Shown here: positions 15,415-23,967 of the stretch, in pieces | Numbering within the stretch: the first letter of the stretch is position 1 | Layout: every line of letters begins with the position of its first letter | Source of the DNA: Candidatus Cloacimonadota bacterium | GTDB lineage: Bacteria > Cloacimonadota > Cloacimonadia > Cloacimonadales > JAQVBK01 | Reading direction: 5' to 3' | NCBI GenBank assembly: GCA_028690365.1 | Contig: JAQVBK010000007.1 | Coordinates: 1-35,451, forward strand | DNA length: 35,451 bases | The notes under the pieces: generated by a model | The model's input: the letters and a program-made list of their open reading frames with translations, nothing else | The model's database searches: none | What the model was told of the DNA's origin: nothing | Program-made: the position numbers and the translations under genes

Positions 15415-17304
15415 TTAGTTTGTAATAAAGATCCTGAACTTCTTACCGTTTATTTTTTTATCTACAATCACAAAGTCAAAATATTTCTTGACCTGTTTTG
15501 AAAATTCACCATTTGACAAAGGTTGCAAGCTATTTGAAAGACAATATTCTTGATATGATTTGTAAACCTGGTTAGTTGGTTCATTTTCAATACTATCTCT
15601 TTCATTTTCTTTGAAGAACCCAATAATAGGATTGTTGTTTTCTTCATATTCTTCAATTTCACTTTGAACTTTTTCAGATTCAGTGAACTTCTGATTTTTA
15701 AGAACTCTTTTCAATCCTTCTGTTCCTATCTTGATCAAGTATTCAATTGATTCCTGCTTCCTTAATTCATACTTTATGTATGGTTTATAATCAGGATCAT
15801 TTTCACTAAATCTTGCAGCAAATGGTATGATGACCAATCTTCTAAGTATTGCACCACTGTCCTTTCCTTTTCCGATCCTTGGTATGTTGTTTGCACTGAA
15901 TAATAATTTGGAATAGTTGTTGAAATCAAATGGGTTCTGACCTTTTCTTTCAACATTTAATCTGTCCCCAGTAACCAACTTCTTGAACACTGCTGCATTT
16001 GCAATGAATTCATCACCAATATCATCACCAATGTTTGCAAGTTTTCCAACTAGTTCAGCAGTTTTGAACCTTTCACCCAGTTCACCCAGGTCTAATGCTG
16101 AAATGTTTTCTTCCCCAAGTAATGTTTTTACCATATCCAGGAAGGTTGACTTTCCATTGCTCTTGTCCCCAGTCAGGATGAATGCTTTTCCCATTTCGTT
16201 TCTTCTGTACATACAATATCCAACCACTTCATCTAATAACATCCTAATCTTAGGATCATCACAAGCAATTTTATTCAGAGTGTTATCAGTAAGTTCACAA
16301 TATGCGTTTGGGTTGTAATCCCAATCAATTTTGTTTGTTATAACATGTTCGTGTGTAAAATTAATGAAGCTATCATCTGTTATATTGAATATACCATTCC
16401 TGAATGCAATCATGTTTGCATCTGTTGCATCTGTATTTTCACGAATCATCAAGTCAAGGTATGACATTACTTCTGTTCTTTTTGCCCTGTTCAAGCTGCT
16501 GATGTGCTTAATCATTTCAGATTCAATTTCTGATTGACCACTGATATAGATACCATCTTTATATATGTGCAGTTGATTGTTCACCTTAATGATGTGATTA
16601 TTGTTCTTGATATAGGTTGCAAACTTATCAAATAAAAATGCTGTACCTTTGAAGAATATTGGTTTCTTGAATGCATCATCACGCAACACCGTTTCAATTT
16701 CTTCATCTGACAATGGAACTTTTAGCATGTAAGTATTTATGATCCTAATACATTCCCTTGATTCTTCTACACTGAAATCATTGGATTGAAGTGTCAGTAT
16801 GTAATTGAACAATGACTGGTTTCTTCCATCCCCTGCTTCCATATCAAGGAATTCCATATTTGTTTTAATTGGGAACATCCACTTTGGAAGATCTTGTGCT
16901 TCTTCATTTTCCGTATTATCATAAAGAATTGTTCTTTCTTTATCTTTGAACTTCAAAATTGAATATGAATTTCTTTTTCCAAGTTTGATGTCTGACTTGA
17001 TCCCAATGGATAATGATGTATTTGTCTTATTGCTTTCTACACCACTATTTTTGAATAAAAAATGTTTACCCCTGGTGGTTTCATACACCCTGCAAATTAG
17101 TTTCTTTTCTTGAACTATTTTGAACAAAACTTCACTTGATTCAAGTTCATCCACATCAATCAGGATGGTATCTGTTGCCAGGATACCTGCAAATTCAGGA
17201 AGTGATTTGATTTGTTCATAGTTCTTGAAATCGGTTCTGTTTTTAAATTTTTCAATGCATTTTTTATCTTTGGTTTCAACATAACCTTTGAAGAACAAAC
17301 CCAT
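15415..17304 (-). CDS. P4-type primase-helicase
   Basis: About 629 residues. The N-terminal part (DTILIDVDELE at about residues 47-57, then TTRGKHFLFK) is a primase-polymerase-like fold. Residues about 220-340 are a D5_N-type region. The C-terminal superfamily 3 helicase has Walker A TGDKSNGKST at about 379-388, a DDIGDEF Walker B-like segment and KLLFSANNIPR. It primes and unwinds during phage replication. In phage P4 the related alpha protein also binds origin iterons, which makes the two GTTCAAG repeat regions candidate sites here. The ATG overlaps the stop of the preceding gene (TGATG). Confidence 0.9.
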   Translation of the reverse strand: MGLFFKGYVETKDKKCIEKFKNRTDFKNYEQIKSLPEFAGILATDTILIDVDELESSEVLFKIVQEKKLICRVYETTRGKHFLFKNSGVESNKTNTSLSIGIKSDIKLGKRNSYSILKFKDKERTILYDNTENEEAQDLPKWMFPIKTNMEFLDMEAGDGRNQSLFNYILTLQSNDFSVEESRECIRIINTYMLKVPLSDEEIETVLRDDAFKKPIFFKGTAFLFDKFATYIKNNNHIIKVNNQLHIYKDGIYISGQSEIESEMIKHISSLNRAKRTEVMSYLDLMIRENTDATDANMIAFRNGIFNITDDSFINFTHEHVITNKIDWDYNPNAYCELTDNTLNKIACDDPKIRMLLDEVVGYCMYRRNEMGKAFILTGDKSNGKSTFLDMVKTLLGEENISALDLGELGERFKTAELVGKLANIGDDIGDEFIANAAVFKKLVTGDRLNVERKGQNPFDFNNYSKLLFSANNIPRIGKGKDSGAILRRLVIIPFAARFSENDPDYKPYIKYELRKQESIEYLIKIGTEGLKRVLKNQKFTESEKVQSEIEEYEENNNPIIGFFKENERDSIENEPTNQVYKSYQEYCLSNSLQPLSNGEFSKQVKKYFDFVIVDKKINGKKFRIFITN

Positions 17305-17768
17305 CACTTCCTTTCATGTAGTATTTCAATATTCTTTTGTACCTTTTCTTTTCTACTATGATACTTTTTGAATGATGAATTATAGGAACTTTCTGAATTT
17401 TTCAAGTACCTATATTCATTTTGAATTTCTTTGAACTTTGTTTTAACTTCTTTGTATTCAGGTGTCCTTTTCCATGCAGCTATTGTATTGATGTACCCCT
17501 GCATTGATTTCACCTTTTCTTCTGCTTCTCTGACCTTTGGTCTTATGTCCACATACTTATTTGCATATTCCTTTGCATGGTGTTCACAAAGATCCTTTTC
17601 TTCTATCAGCCATAATATTATAGACTGAATTAGTTCATCGTTATGGTCATAATCCATATTGATAATTGAAACCAACTTCTTGCAATCCCTTTGGGAAGTG
17701 GGAAAGAAATTTTCTAAATTTATGGTCATTTGACCTTTTTTGTATTTAATTTGAATTTGTCTTTCCAT
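17304..17768 (-). CDS. Coiled-coil hypothetical protein of replication module
   Basis: About 154 residues. A short N-terminal beta segment (MERQIQIKYKKGQMTINLENFF) is followed by DCKKLVSIINMDY and a long Lys/Glu-rich coiled coil (VREAEEKVKSMQGY, then EVKTKFKEIQNEYRYLK). It overlaps both neighbours, DNA polymerase upstream and primase-helicase downstream, by a few bases, so all three are translated together. It could be an adaptor between them; nothing in the sequence proves it. Confidence 0.65.
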   Translation of the reverse strand: MERQIQIKYKKGQMTINLENFFPTSQRDCKKLVSIINMDYDHNDELIQSIILWLIEEKDLCEHHAKEYANKYVDIRPKVREAEEKVKSMQGYINTIAAWKRTPEYKEVKTKFKEIQNEYRYLKNSESSYNSSFKKYHSRKEKVQKNIEILHERK

Positions 17769-19462
17769 CACTCCACCCCAAAGTCTGCAAGTCTTTTATT
17801 TGCCATGTTGATATACCATTGCTTATCAAGTTTTCTTGGTGCTTTTACACCATTCACTTCATCGTTAAAAATAAAGCAGTGTTCGGGGGAATTTGATATT
17901 TTTTCAGGATTCCCAGTCCTTACACTCACTTTTTTCACCCCTGCATCTGTTTCACATTTTGAAGCAAATATTCTAATGCATTTTTCCTTCAAAATTTCTT
18001 CACCATGAAGGATGTGAAAATACTTGGATGAAATTTTGCTGACAAGTTGAAATTCTTTTAGTTCATCACATTCATTTACTGTTTTTTCAACTGGTGCATC
18101 ATGAACCATGTAATTGATCAATGCTTTGTTGATAATAGGTAAATCATAATCAATGTTGCTTAATTTCTTGACATATCCACCTTTTGATTTTGCTTTTCCT
18201 TTTTCATCAATTAATATATAGTTGTTCACATCCTTTTGAAATACTTTTTTATATAGTTCAAATTCCATCTTCATTCCAGTGATACATTCCCAGTCATATA
18301 CAATGTCATCAATCAGATCATAGTCATCCATGCTTTTTAGTTTAACCAATAAACCATCAGTATTACTTTGGATCAGCTGCACATATGGTTCAACCATTTC
18401 AATCAGCATAAGCAGCATCAATTGACCATTCACACATACTGCATTATTCATCAATGGATCATACAATCTACTGTTTTTATCCTTCAACTGACCACTGATT
18501 GAATTGTCTGCTATCTTAAATGGAAGTCTTGCCTTCTTATCTCCAAGTGTTTTATATCTCAAGTTTTCATTGTGGATAAGTTCAAAATTTTCAGGTTTAC
18601 TCATGTTCCTATACCCATATTTATATTCAAGCTGAATTGATGGATAATAAGCAGTAACATCAATATTAAGAAGGACACCTGAAACTGTACTTTGCTTGTT
18701 TGCCCCATGTATTCCACCCCAAGCAAGGGTATGTGGTATACCTGCAATCATAGTTTCAAGCTTTTCACTGTAATCTTGATTTTTAGCATTTTTATACCAG
18801 TCAAGCACATATTTATATTTTGTTAATTTTAAGCATGGAACAACTGGAAATTCAAATTCATTGTCATCAAACCTTTTACCTAACCCACCACATATTTCAG
18901 AAACAAGCTGTGCTTTTGTCTTACTGTATGATTCAATGGAAAGACGAAATATTTTCACTAGCTGCCTTGATGCTTCAAATTCTTCTCTTCTTTCCAGGAA
19001 CAATTCAATTGTCTGTTCCACATCATGTCTACAATACTTTACTGTTTCGTCAAGTTCATCCTGGGTTAGCTTTCTGTCAATATCAAATGGTACACTTGAT
19101 TCCTTGATGTCATTACCCATGAACCCTTCAAAGGACTTCAAACCCCTGTCATTATTCAGCATAACATCATAATTAATTAACTTTATATTCCTAAGAAGGG
19201 AAGAATATTTCCATCCTGGGTTTCCTTTGGCAATGATGTAATCATTGATTTTTTTCGGTTCAAATCCACAAAGGATCCCTTTCAGGATATATTGATCATA
19301 ATGTCTGCTGTTGAACCCAACCCATATTTCATTATCATCAATTTTATAGATCCTTTCGAGTTCATCAGGGTCATTGATAATGACATGTTCACATTTATTT
19401 GTCACATCAATAATTACAACCAACCAATCTTCCTTGAAAACTTCAAAGTCATAAAACACCAT
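17768..19462 (-). CDS. Family B DNA polymerase
   Basis: About 564 residues, short for family B. The 3'-5' exonuclease is intact in outline: YDFEVF (Asp and Glu) at the N-terminus, FNSRHYD at about 52-58 and YCRHDVEQT at about 145-153. Palm motif A is LLNIDVTAYYPSIQ at about 267-279, motif B-like residues are in NNAVCVNGQ, and motif C reads QSNTDGL, so the usual DTDS is NTDG. The C-terminal KVFQKDVNNYILID is the conserved Lys/Asp segment. It copies phage DNA, probably with the adjacent primase-helicase. The chosen ATG is seven bases from AGGTG; another lies two codons upstream. Confidence 0.88.
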   Translation of the reverse strand: MVFYDFEVFKEDWLVVIIDVTNKCEHVIINDPDELERIYKIDDNEIWVGFNSRHYDQYILKGILCGFEPKKINDYIIAKGNPGWKYSSLLRNIKLINYDVMLNNDRGLKSFEGFMGNDIKESSVPFDIDRKLTQDELDETVKYCRHDVEQTIELFLERREEFEASRQLVKIFRLSIESYSKTKAQLVSEICGGLGKRFDDNEFEFPVVPCLKLTKYKYVLDWYKNAKNQDYSEKLETMIAGIPHTLAWGGIHGANKQSTVSGVLLNIDVTAYYPSIQLEYKYGYRNMSKPENFELIHNENLRYKTLGDKKARLPFKIADNSISGQLKDKNSRLYDPLMNNAVCVNGQLMLLMLIEMVEPYVQLIQSNTDGLLVKLKSMDDYDLIDDIVYDWECITGMKMEFELYKKVFQKDVNNYILIDEKGKAKSKGGYVKKLSNIDYDLPIINKALINYMVHDAPVEKTVNECDELKEFQLVSKISSKYFHILHGEEILKEKCIRIFASKCETDAGVKKVSVRTGNPEKISNSPEHCFIFNDEVNGVKAPRKLDKQWYINMANKRLADFGVE

Positions 19463-19491
19463 TATCATTCACCTTCCTTTCTAGCAATTAA

Positions 19492-19586
19492 CATGTTGTG
19501 ACAACTGATTCATTGAACCCATTTGATATGCTCTAAGCACCGCCCACATGGACAAGTAAGAATTCAGATCAATTTGTCACAACATG
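19492..19586. repeat. 13-bp inverted repeat enclosing a 69-base spacer between DUF669 and polymerase genes
   Basis: CATGTTGTGACAA (19492-19504) and its exact complement (19574-19586) frame a region with a small internal hairpin (TGCT-TAG-AGCA on the minus strand). The whole 133-bp gap between the two genes holds no ORF. As RNA it would form a long closed element ending about 17 bases before the polymerase ribosome binding site, so control of polymerase translation or mRNA processing is possible. Confidence 0.8.
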
Positions 19587-19601
19587 CTATTGATTTAGTT
19601 A

Positions 19602-20060
19602 TTAGTTAGCATCATATACTTCTGTGATTTCATAATTACTGAAACCCTTTTTACCTTCTTTGTAATCAAGCGCAAATTCAGATTTTCCATCAATAGCTTC
19701 CATTACATCCATGATCAAGCTGAAATATTGTTTGTAGGTCTTGAACTCAATATCAAGATCAGTGTCCATTGCTCTAAGAAGTTCATTTACAATGTGAATT
19801 TGGAAACCCTGCGTTACTACCTGGTTGAAGAATATCAAACTACCTTTGAACTCACCTTCAAGAACCTTGAACCATATTGTAACCATTGGATCATTTTTCT
19901 TGGATGTTGTTAATTCCATTTTGTTGACTTCAACTTCATACTTACCATGAGGTACTTCTTTAAAATTACCACTTCCATTTTCTGCTGCTTCTTTTACATC
20001 ACTTGCTAATCCTGCCACATCCACTGCTTCATCAAATTTATCCCAAATGTTACTTGCCAT
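19602..20060 (-). CDS. DUF669 family phage replication protein
   Basis: A 152-residue protein. Typical elements are PHGKYEVEVNKMELTTSKKNDPMV, then WFKVLEGEFKGSLIFFNQVV, and QYFSLIMDVMEAIDG near the end. DUF669 proteins are found in phage replication and recombination modules, commonly beside a nuclease/ATPase as here, and are thought to act on single-stranded DNA; direct evidence is limited. Start ATG with GGTGA upstream. It is followed by the hairpin element before the DNA polymerase gene. Confidence 0.85.
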   Translation of the reverse strand: MASNIWDKFDEAVDVAGLASDVKEAAENGSGNFKEVPHGKYEVEVNKMELTTSKKNDPMVTIWFKVLEGEFKGSLIFFNQVVTQGFQIHIVNELLRAMDTDLDIEFKTYKQYFSLIMDVMEAIDGKSEFALDYKEGKKGFSNYEITEVYDAN

Positions 20061-20099
20061 ATCTATTCACCATTAACCTTTCAATTTTTAATTTTATTT

Positions 20100-20441
20100 T
20101 TAGTTGTTATTAAACATCATTGTTGCAATTGCTTCTGCCATGGACTTTGCGAACAAGTCCTTTTCAGTTGGTTTGAAATTTACATCCTTTTTCAGATCCA
20201 AATCTTTATAAACTTTGTTGAAGATCATTTCACATGCAGCATCATCAAATGCCCTTTTCAATTCAGGATCAATCCGCATTGATGTTGAAATTGAACTGCT
20301 TACACATTTCTTATTGATTGCTTCCTTCAATGAATCAGGAAGTTCATAAGGTGGTTCAGGTGCCAGGTTCTTTGCCATCTGCATTGATTTCACACAACCT
20401 TTATCATGCAGCATTTTAATGAAAATTTCATACTTTGACAT
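20100..20441 (-). CDS. Hypothetical protein between nuclease/ATPase and DUF669 genes
   Basis: About 113 residues from MSKYEIFIKML, with AAGGGGTG eight bases upstream. The second half (SSSISTSMRIDPELKRAFDDAACEMIFNKVY) resembles a small helical DNA-binding or ribbon-helix-helix-like region, but the match is weak. The C-terminus is helical (DLFAKSMAEAIATMMF). It is in the same operon as its neighbours. No function can be assigned. Confidence 0.55.
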   Translation of the reverse strand: MSKYEIFIKMLHDKGCVKSMQMAKNLAPEPPYELPDSLKEAINKKCVSSSISTSMRIDPELKRAFDDAACEMIFNKVYKDLDLKKDVNFKPTEKDLFAKSMAEAIATMMFNNN

Positions 20442-20443
20442 TA

Positions 20444-22303
20444 TCATTCACCCCTTTTTTTTCTTGTTCTTGTCTTTGCTACTTCATCCACTGGTACCAC
20501 TTCTTCTTTTATGGATTCATCAACTGGAACTTCAACAACTCTTGCCCTGCCACCCTTTTCTCTAACAACTGTTCTTTTGGTTGTTGGTTCTTCATTTGAT
20601 GGTGCTGATTCTTCAATGATTTCAGTATTTTCAGTTACATTTTCAAGTTCAGTTGCAGGTGTTTCTTGCTCAACTGGTTCTGATGTACTGTCAGAAGTCA
20701 TATTTTCGTCATTTGGGACTTCTTTTGGTGTAGTTGATGTTTCTTTCTTTGTCCTTCCTTTTTTCTTTTCTGTGCCTTTTTCGGTCACTGTGGATTCTTC
20801 TATTGTACCACCTTTGTCAGAACATGTGTTCTCTTTTTTTAATTTTTTAACTGCATTTCTATTCGCTTCTTCATACACTGAAAGGAATGCATCATAATCC
20901 AGTGGGATCTCATTTGTAGATGCTGCAAGTCTACCACCGCCAAATATTACTTCATTTGTCTTGAAGGATAGAACACGAACTTCACCATCTGCAACAACTC
21001 TTGCTACTATATCAACCATACCTGCAACCTTATTTGATGTCTTTTCTTGAAGGTTTGGTTTGATTGCAGTGATCTTGTCACCGCCTTTTTTCGTGATGTC
21101 CTTTGAAGTATCTTCATGACTGATCAGGATAATATTTTCATATTCCAGGTTCATCAACTTCTTCAATGTGGAAAGGAATTCAGTTCTAACCTTATCCCAT
21201 GCCCTGAAACTATCATCTGATTCATGTGTGATACCCATTTGGTCATACATGTACAGTCTGCAAGATTCATAAGTATCTTCAAGTAAGTCAACACTGATGG
21301 TCTTGAACTGGTTGTCCTTCTTTTCGAGTTCAGCAATAACTTCTTTGAACGTTTCCCATGCAAGCTTTCTTTTTGTCATCCTGCCTTCAACTGTCACCTG
21401 GTCTTTAATTGGAACATAAGGTGCATCAGCGAATTTGATGTTTCCATCTGTATTAAGCATCAAAGGATCAGGGAACTTGTTTGCAAATGTTGTCTTTCCG
21501 CTAAATGGTGAACCGTACAACCAAATAACCTTCTTTTCAATTTTCTCAATATTTCTTCGTTCATTTTTTGGTAATAACATATAATCCACTCCTCTTTCAC
21601 AATAGTCTTGGTATTCACAATACCTACATAAGTAACTTGGGTTCTTTTTAAAATCTTTTTCTTCCAATAGATCCTTTATGCCAAACATGAATTCAACTAT
21701 CTTTTCCATGTCAAATTCTATTGGAACAATCTTTGGTTCAACTTCGTTCAACTCACTTTGAATTCTTCTTCTAAATTGCAGCAAGTCTTCTGTTTTCTTC
21801 TGCTTGATCTGTACTTTTGGAACGAACAAGAAATATGTATTCTTGATGATCTTTCCTGGGTTCTGCTTCTCCCAAAAGTATTTGTATAAATGAAGCTGTA
21901 CTGAATTTTTGTAGTTCTTTACATTATTTGAATACTTGAAATCATAAAGATCATATGTTCCATCTTCATTTTTTGATAGAAGATCAATGTATCCAATATG
22001 GTGACTTGATAGAATTGGAACTTCATATTCACCAGGTGGAAGCATTGCAGCTGCTCTTGGTATTAAATATTCAAGCTTCATTGCTTCGTTAATGTGGTTA
22101 TCATCAATCACTGGATATGACATGAAGTATTCATTTATTGCTGTATCCACACTTTTTTGAATTCCAGTGTGTAGTGCTTGTCCAATCAGTAATGCATTGT
22201 CTGCTTCCATTGGTGGAAGTGTTAGTATTTTATCAACATAACGCATTTTGTACTTGAATGGGCATTTCTCATGTGATTCAACCCTTGAATGTGAACATTG
22301 CAC
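20444..22303 (-). CDS. RecB/Cas4-like nuclease fused to phage RecA-like ATPase
   Basis: A 619-residue two-domain protein. Residues 1-240 are a PD-(D/E)XK nuclease: Asp107 (GYIDLL), DFK at 121-123, and Cys14 with CRYCEYQDYC at 226-235, four Cys suited to an iron-sulfur cluster. Residues 255-480 are a P-loop ATPase with Walker A GSPFSGKTTF (264-273), ISVDLLEDTY and ILISHED, as in Sak4-like recombinases. The last 135 residues are a low-complexity tail rich in Glu, Thr and Lys. It probably processes DNA ends and loads or acts as a recombinase. The start is a GTG after AAAGGGGTG. The nuclease and ATPase are often separate genes. Confidence 0.85.
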   Translation of the reverse strand: MQCSHSRVESHEKCPFKYKMRYVDKILTLPPMEADNALLIGQALHTGIQKSVDTAINEYFMSYPVIDDNHINEAMKLEYLIPRAAAMLPPGEYEVPILSSHHIGYIDLLSKNEDGTYDLYDFKYSNNVKNYKNSVQLHLYKYFWEKQNPGKIIKNTYFLFVPKVQIKQKKTEDLLQFRRRIQSELNEVEPKIVPIEFDMEKIVEFMFGIKDLLEEKDFKKNPSYLCRYCEYQDYCERGVDYMLLPKNERRNIEKIEKKVIWLYGSPFSGKTTFANKFPDPLMLNTDGNIKFADAPYVPIKDQVTVEGRMTKRKLAWETFKEVIAELEKKDNQFKTISVDLLEDTYESCRLYMYDQMGITHESDDSFRAWDKVRTEFLSTLKKLMNLEYENIILISHEDTSKDITKKGGDKITAIKPNLQEKTSNKVAGMVDIVARVVADGEVRVLSFKTNEVIFGGGRLAASTNEIPLDYDAFLSVYEEANRNAVKKLKKENTCSDKGGTIEESTVTEKGTEKKKGRTKKETSTTPKEVPNDENMTSDSTSEPVEQETPATELENVTENTEIIEESAPSNEEPTTKRTVVREKGGRARVVEVPVDESIKEEVVPVDEVAKTRTRKKRGE

Positions 22304-22638
22304 TGTATCACCCCTTTCATAATATTTTTAAAATCTTCAAATCCTTCAGGATATAAGATGATCCCAATTCCATTGGATTGATTGATCCTTGCAGTGTTCA
22401 TCTTCTGTAAATCAGAAGCATGTCCAACTGATGCCTTTAATTCAACCGCAAGGAATATTCCGTTCACACATAATATCAGATCAGGAATTCCACTTTTCTG
22501 ATACCCCCCACCCCAAATCTTGGTGAACCACCCTTTTTGATCTGCATCCATTTTGTCTGATGGTGTACCTGCCTGATACACTCCAATTGAATGCAGGTAC
22601 TTTTCAACTTTCTTTTCAAATAACTTTTCAGCAGCCAT
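22222..22638 (-). CDS. VRR-NUC domain nuclease
   Basis: A 138-residue protein. The catalytic core is GIPDLILCVNGIFLAVELKA, with the PD and ExK residues of the VRR-NUC family, followed by QKMNTARINQSNGIGIILYPEGFEDFK. Phage VRR-NUC proteins are structure-specific nucleases in replication and recombination. About 27 residues beyond the usual end (from GVIQCNVHIQG) overlap the next gene by 82 bp. This suggests the original stop codon was lost. The start ATG lies within the end of the HNH gene. Confidence 0.88.
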   Translation of the reverse strand: MAAEKLFEKKVEKYLHSIGVYQAGTPSDKMDADQKGWFTKIWGGGYQKSGIPDLILCVNGIFLAVELKASVGHASDLQKMNTARINQSNGIGIILYPEGFEDFKNIMKGVIQCNVHIQGLNHMRNAHSSTKCVMLIKY

Positions 22639-22978
22639 GTTTTACCTTCTTCTTTCTCTTGCAAAGACCAGTATTCCAAGCATGTTGAATATTTTCTTGC
22701 TGTGTGACCCATTCAAGTTGTGATGCTCTGCAATCATGCTTCTTACCTTTCTTGTGATTGACAATATTCTTTGTTTCAGGATCAGGGTTTGGAACATAGG
22801 TAATTGCAACTAATATATGAAGTCTGCAACATTTTCCATCAATCTTGACCCTTAGATATCCACTTCCATCATCATATGGACTAAGAATGTTTCCTGTTTT
22901 CTTTGACCTAACTTGACCCATCCTGCTAACTTCATAGTTTGGATGTTGGTCAATTTCTGTCCAAACTATCCTACACAT
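22628..22978 (-). CDS. HNH endonuclease with NUMOD4 motif
   Basis: A 116-residue protein. The N-terminal W-x-E-I-DQHPNYEVSRMGQVRSKKTG is a NUMOD4 motif; LRVKIDGKCCRLHILVAITY, then NIVNHKKGKKHDCRASQLEWVTQQENIQHA is the HNH core. It has the size of free-standing homing-type endonucleases common in phages. The ribosome binding site is weaker than those of the neighbours, which fits an inserted gene. It lies between the Gp157-like and VRR-NUC genes. Confidence 0.88.
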   Translation of the reverse strand: MCRIVWTEIDQHPNYEVSRMGQVRSKKTGNILSPYDDGSGYLRVKIDGKCCRLHILVAITYVPNPDPETKNIVNHKKGKKHDCRASQLEWVTQQENIQHAWNTGLCKRKKKVKHGC

Positions 22979-23418
22979 TACTTTGCTTCTATCTTGACGA
23001 ATGCTTTGACATTTGATGTTTTGTTACATTCAGCAGCAATGTCAGGATATTTCTTTTTCAACTTTGCCGAATCTACTGAATTTCTAACTGATTCATTCAT
23101 ATATGTAACCTTGATCAATTCATTATCAAATGACTTAATGCTGAACTGTTCCATTGCAGCTTGTAATTTCTCTTTCATCAACTTTTCTTGTTCTTCCAGG
23201 TGCTTCTTTTGGATCACAATTTCTGCAATTGCTTTAATTACGGTTGCAGTCTTATTTTGAAAAACTTCAAGTTCTGTTGTTCCTTCAAATTCTGCATCTT
23301 CACATTCATTTGGTTTATTACAAGAAGGACAAACACTCCCACATTCATTTTTCTTTTCACATTCTGAACAACAAAATATATTGTTTTCAGGACATCCATC
23401 GTTTTTACATTTGATCAT
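22978..23418 (-). CDS. Gp157-like protein with Cys-rich N-terminus
   Basis: A 146-residue protein. The first 40 residues carry ten Cys (KCKNDGCPENNIFCCSEC and following), likely binding zinc. Residues 60-146 hold a coiled coil (QKKHLEEQEKLMKEKLQAAM) followed by a beta segment (VTYMNESVRNSVDSAKLKKKYPDI), as in the siphovirus Gp157 family, whose function is not settled though links to phage resistance have been proposed. Start ATG after AAAGGGAG. Confidence 0.75.
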   Translation of the reverse strand: MIKCKNDGCPENNIFCCSECEKKNECGSVCPSCNKPNECEDAEFEGTTELEVFQNKTATVIKAIAEIVIQKKHLEEQEKLMKEKLQAAMEQFSIKSFDNELIKVTYMNESVRNSVDSAKLKKKYPDIAAECNKTSNVKAFVKIEAK

Positions 23419-23421
23419 CTT

Positions 23422-23967
23422 TCATTCTCCCTTTTCTATGAATATTTCATGGATCTGCTTTCCAAATTCAGCAGCTTCTTCATGATTATTAAAATAAATA
23501 TCTATGATCTTAGAATCATATTTTTCACTGACCCAATCTGCTGTTCTATCCTGAACTATATATTCACCTAATCCTTCAATTGAAATTGAAGTTCCAAGTG
23601 GAAGCGGTGAAGCAACTGATATTCCTGATACTAATTCAATTCCTGCTGCACCATATACAATTCCATTAGGTCGGTTCTTTGCCCATTTCCCACAACATAT
23701 TTCACATGAACAGTATGCTGTAATTGTGTATTTTCCAAGAGAAATGTTTTGTTCAATCTGTTCTTCTTGGATGAACTCTTTATGTATAGTTGTGACCATC
23801 CTTGGTTCAGTTATCACCTGATCAACTTGTTCAGTTGCTTGAACAATTGGTTCATATATATTGGGTTGCGTTTGATGACTTATTGCAAATAAAGAAATTG
23901 GAATTCCCAATGCACAACCAATGATGAAACTAGGAAGGTTCTTTTTCATATACTCTAAAAAGTTCAT
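23422..23967 (-). CDS. Membrane-anchored 3D-domain protein
   Basis: A 181-residue protein. Residues about 12-30 (SFIIGCALGIPISLFAI) are a signal anchor. Residues 78-170 form a 3D domain: YTITAYCSCEICCGKW, then VYGAAGIELVSGISVAS, VQDRTADW and KIIDIYF with the characteristic Asp residues. Such beta-barrel domains are found in cell wall enzymes related to lytic transglycosylases. It is encoded among early replication genes rather than with lysis genes. It overlaps the helicase gene by about 40 bp. Confidence 0.85.
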   Translation of the reverse strand: MNFLEYMKKNLPSFIIGCALGIPISLFAISHQTQPNIYEPIVQATEQVDQVITEPRMVTTIHKEFIQEEQIEQNISLGKYTITAYCSCEICCGKWAKNRPNGIVYGAAGIELVSGISVASPLPLGTSISIEGLGEYIVQDRTADWVSEKYDSKIIDIYFNNHEEAAEFGKQIHEIFIEKGE

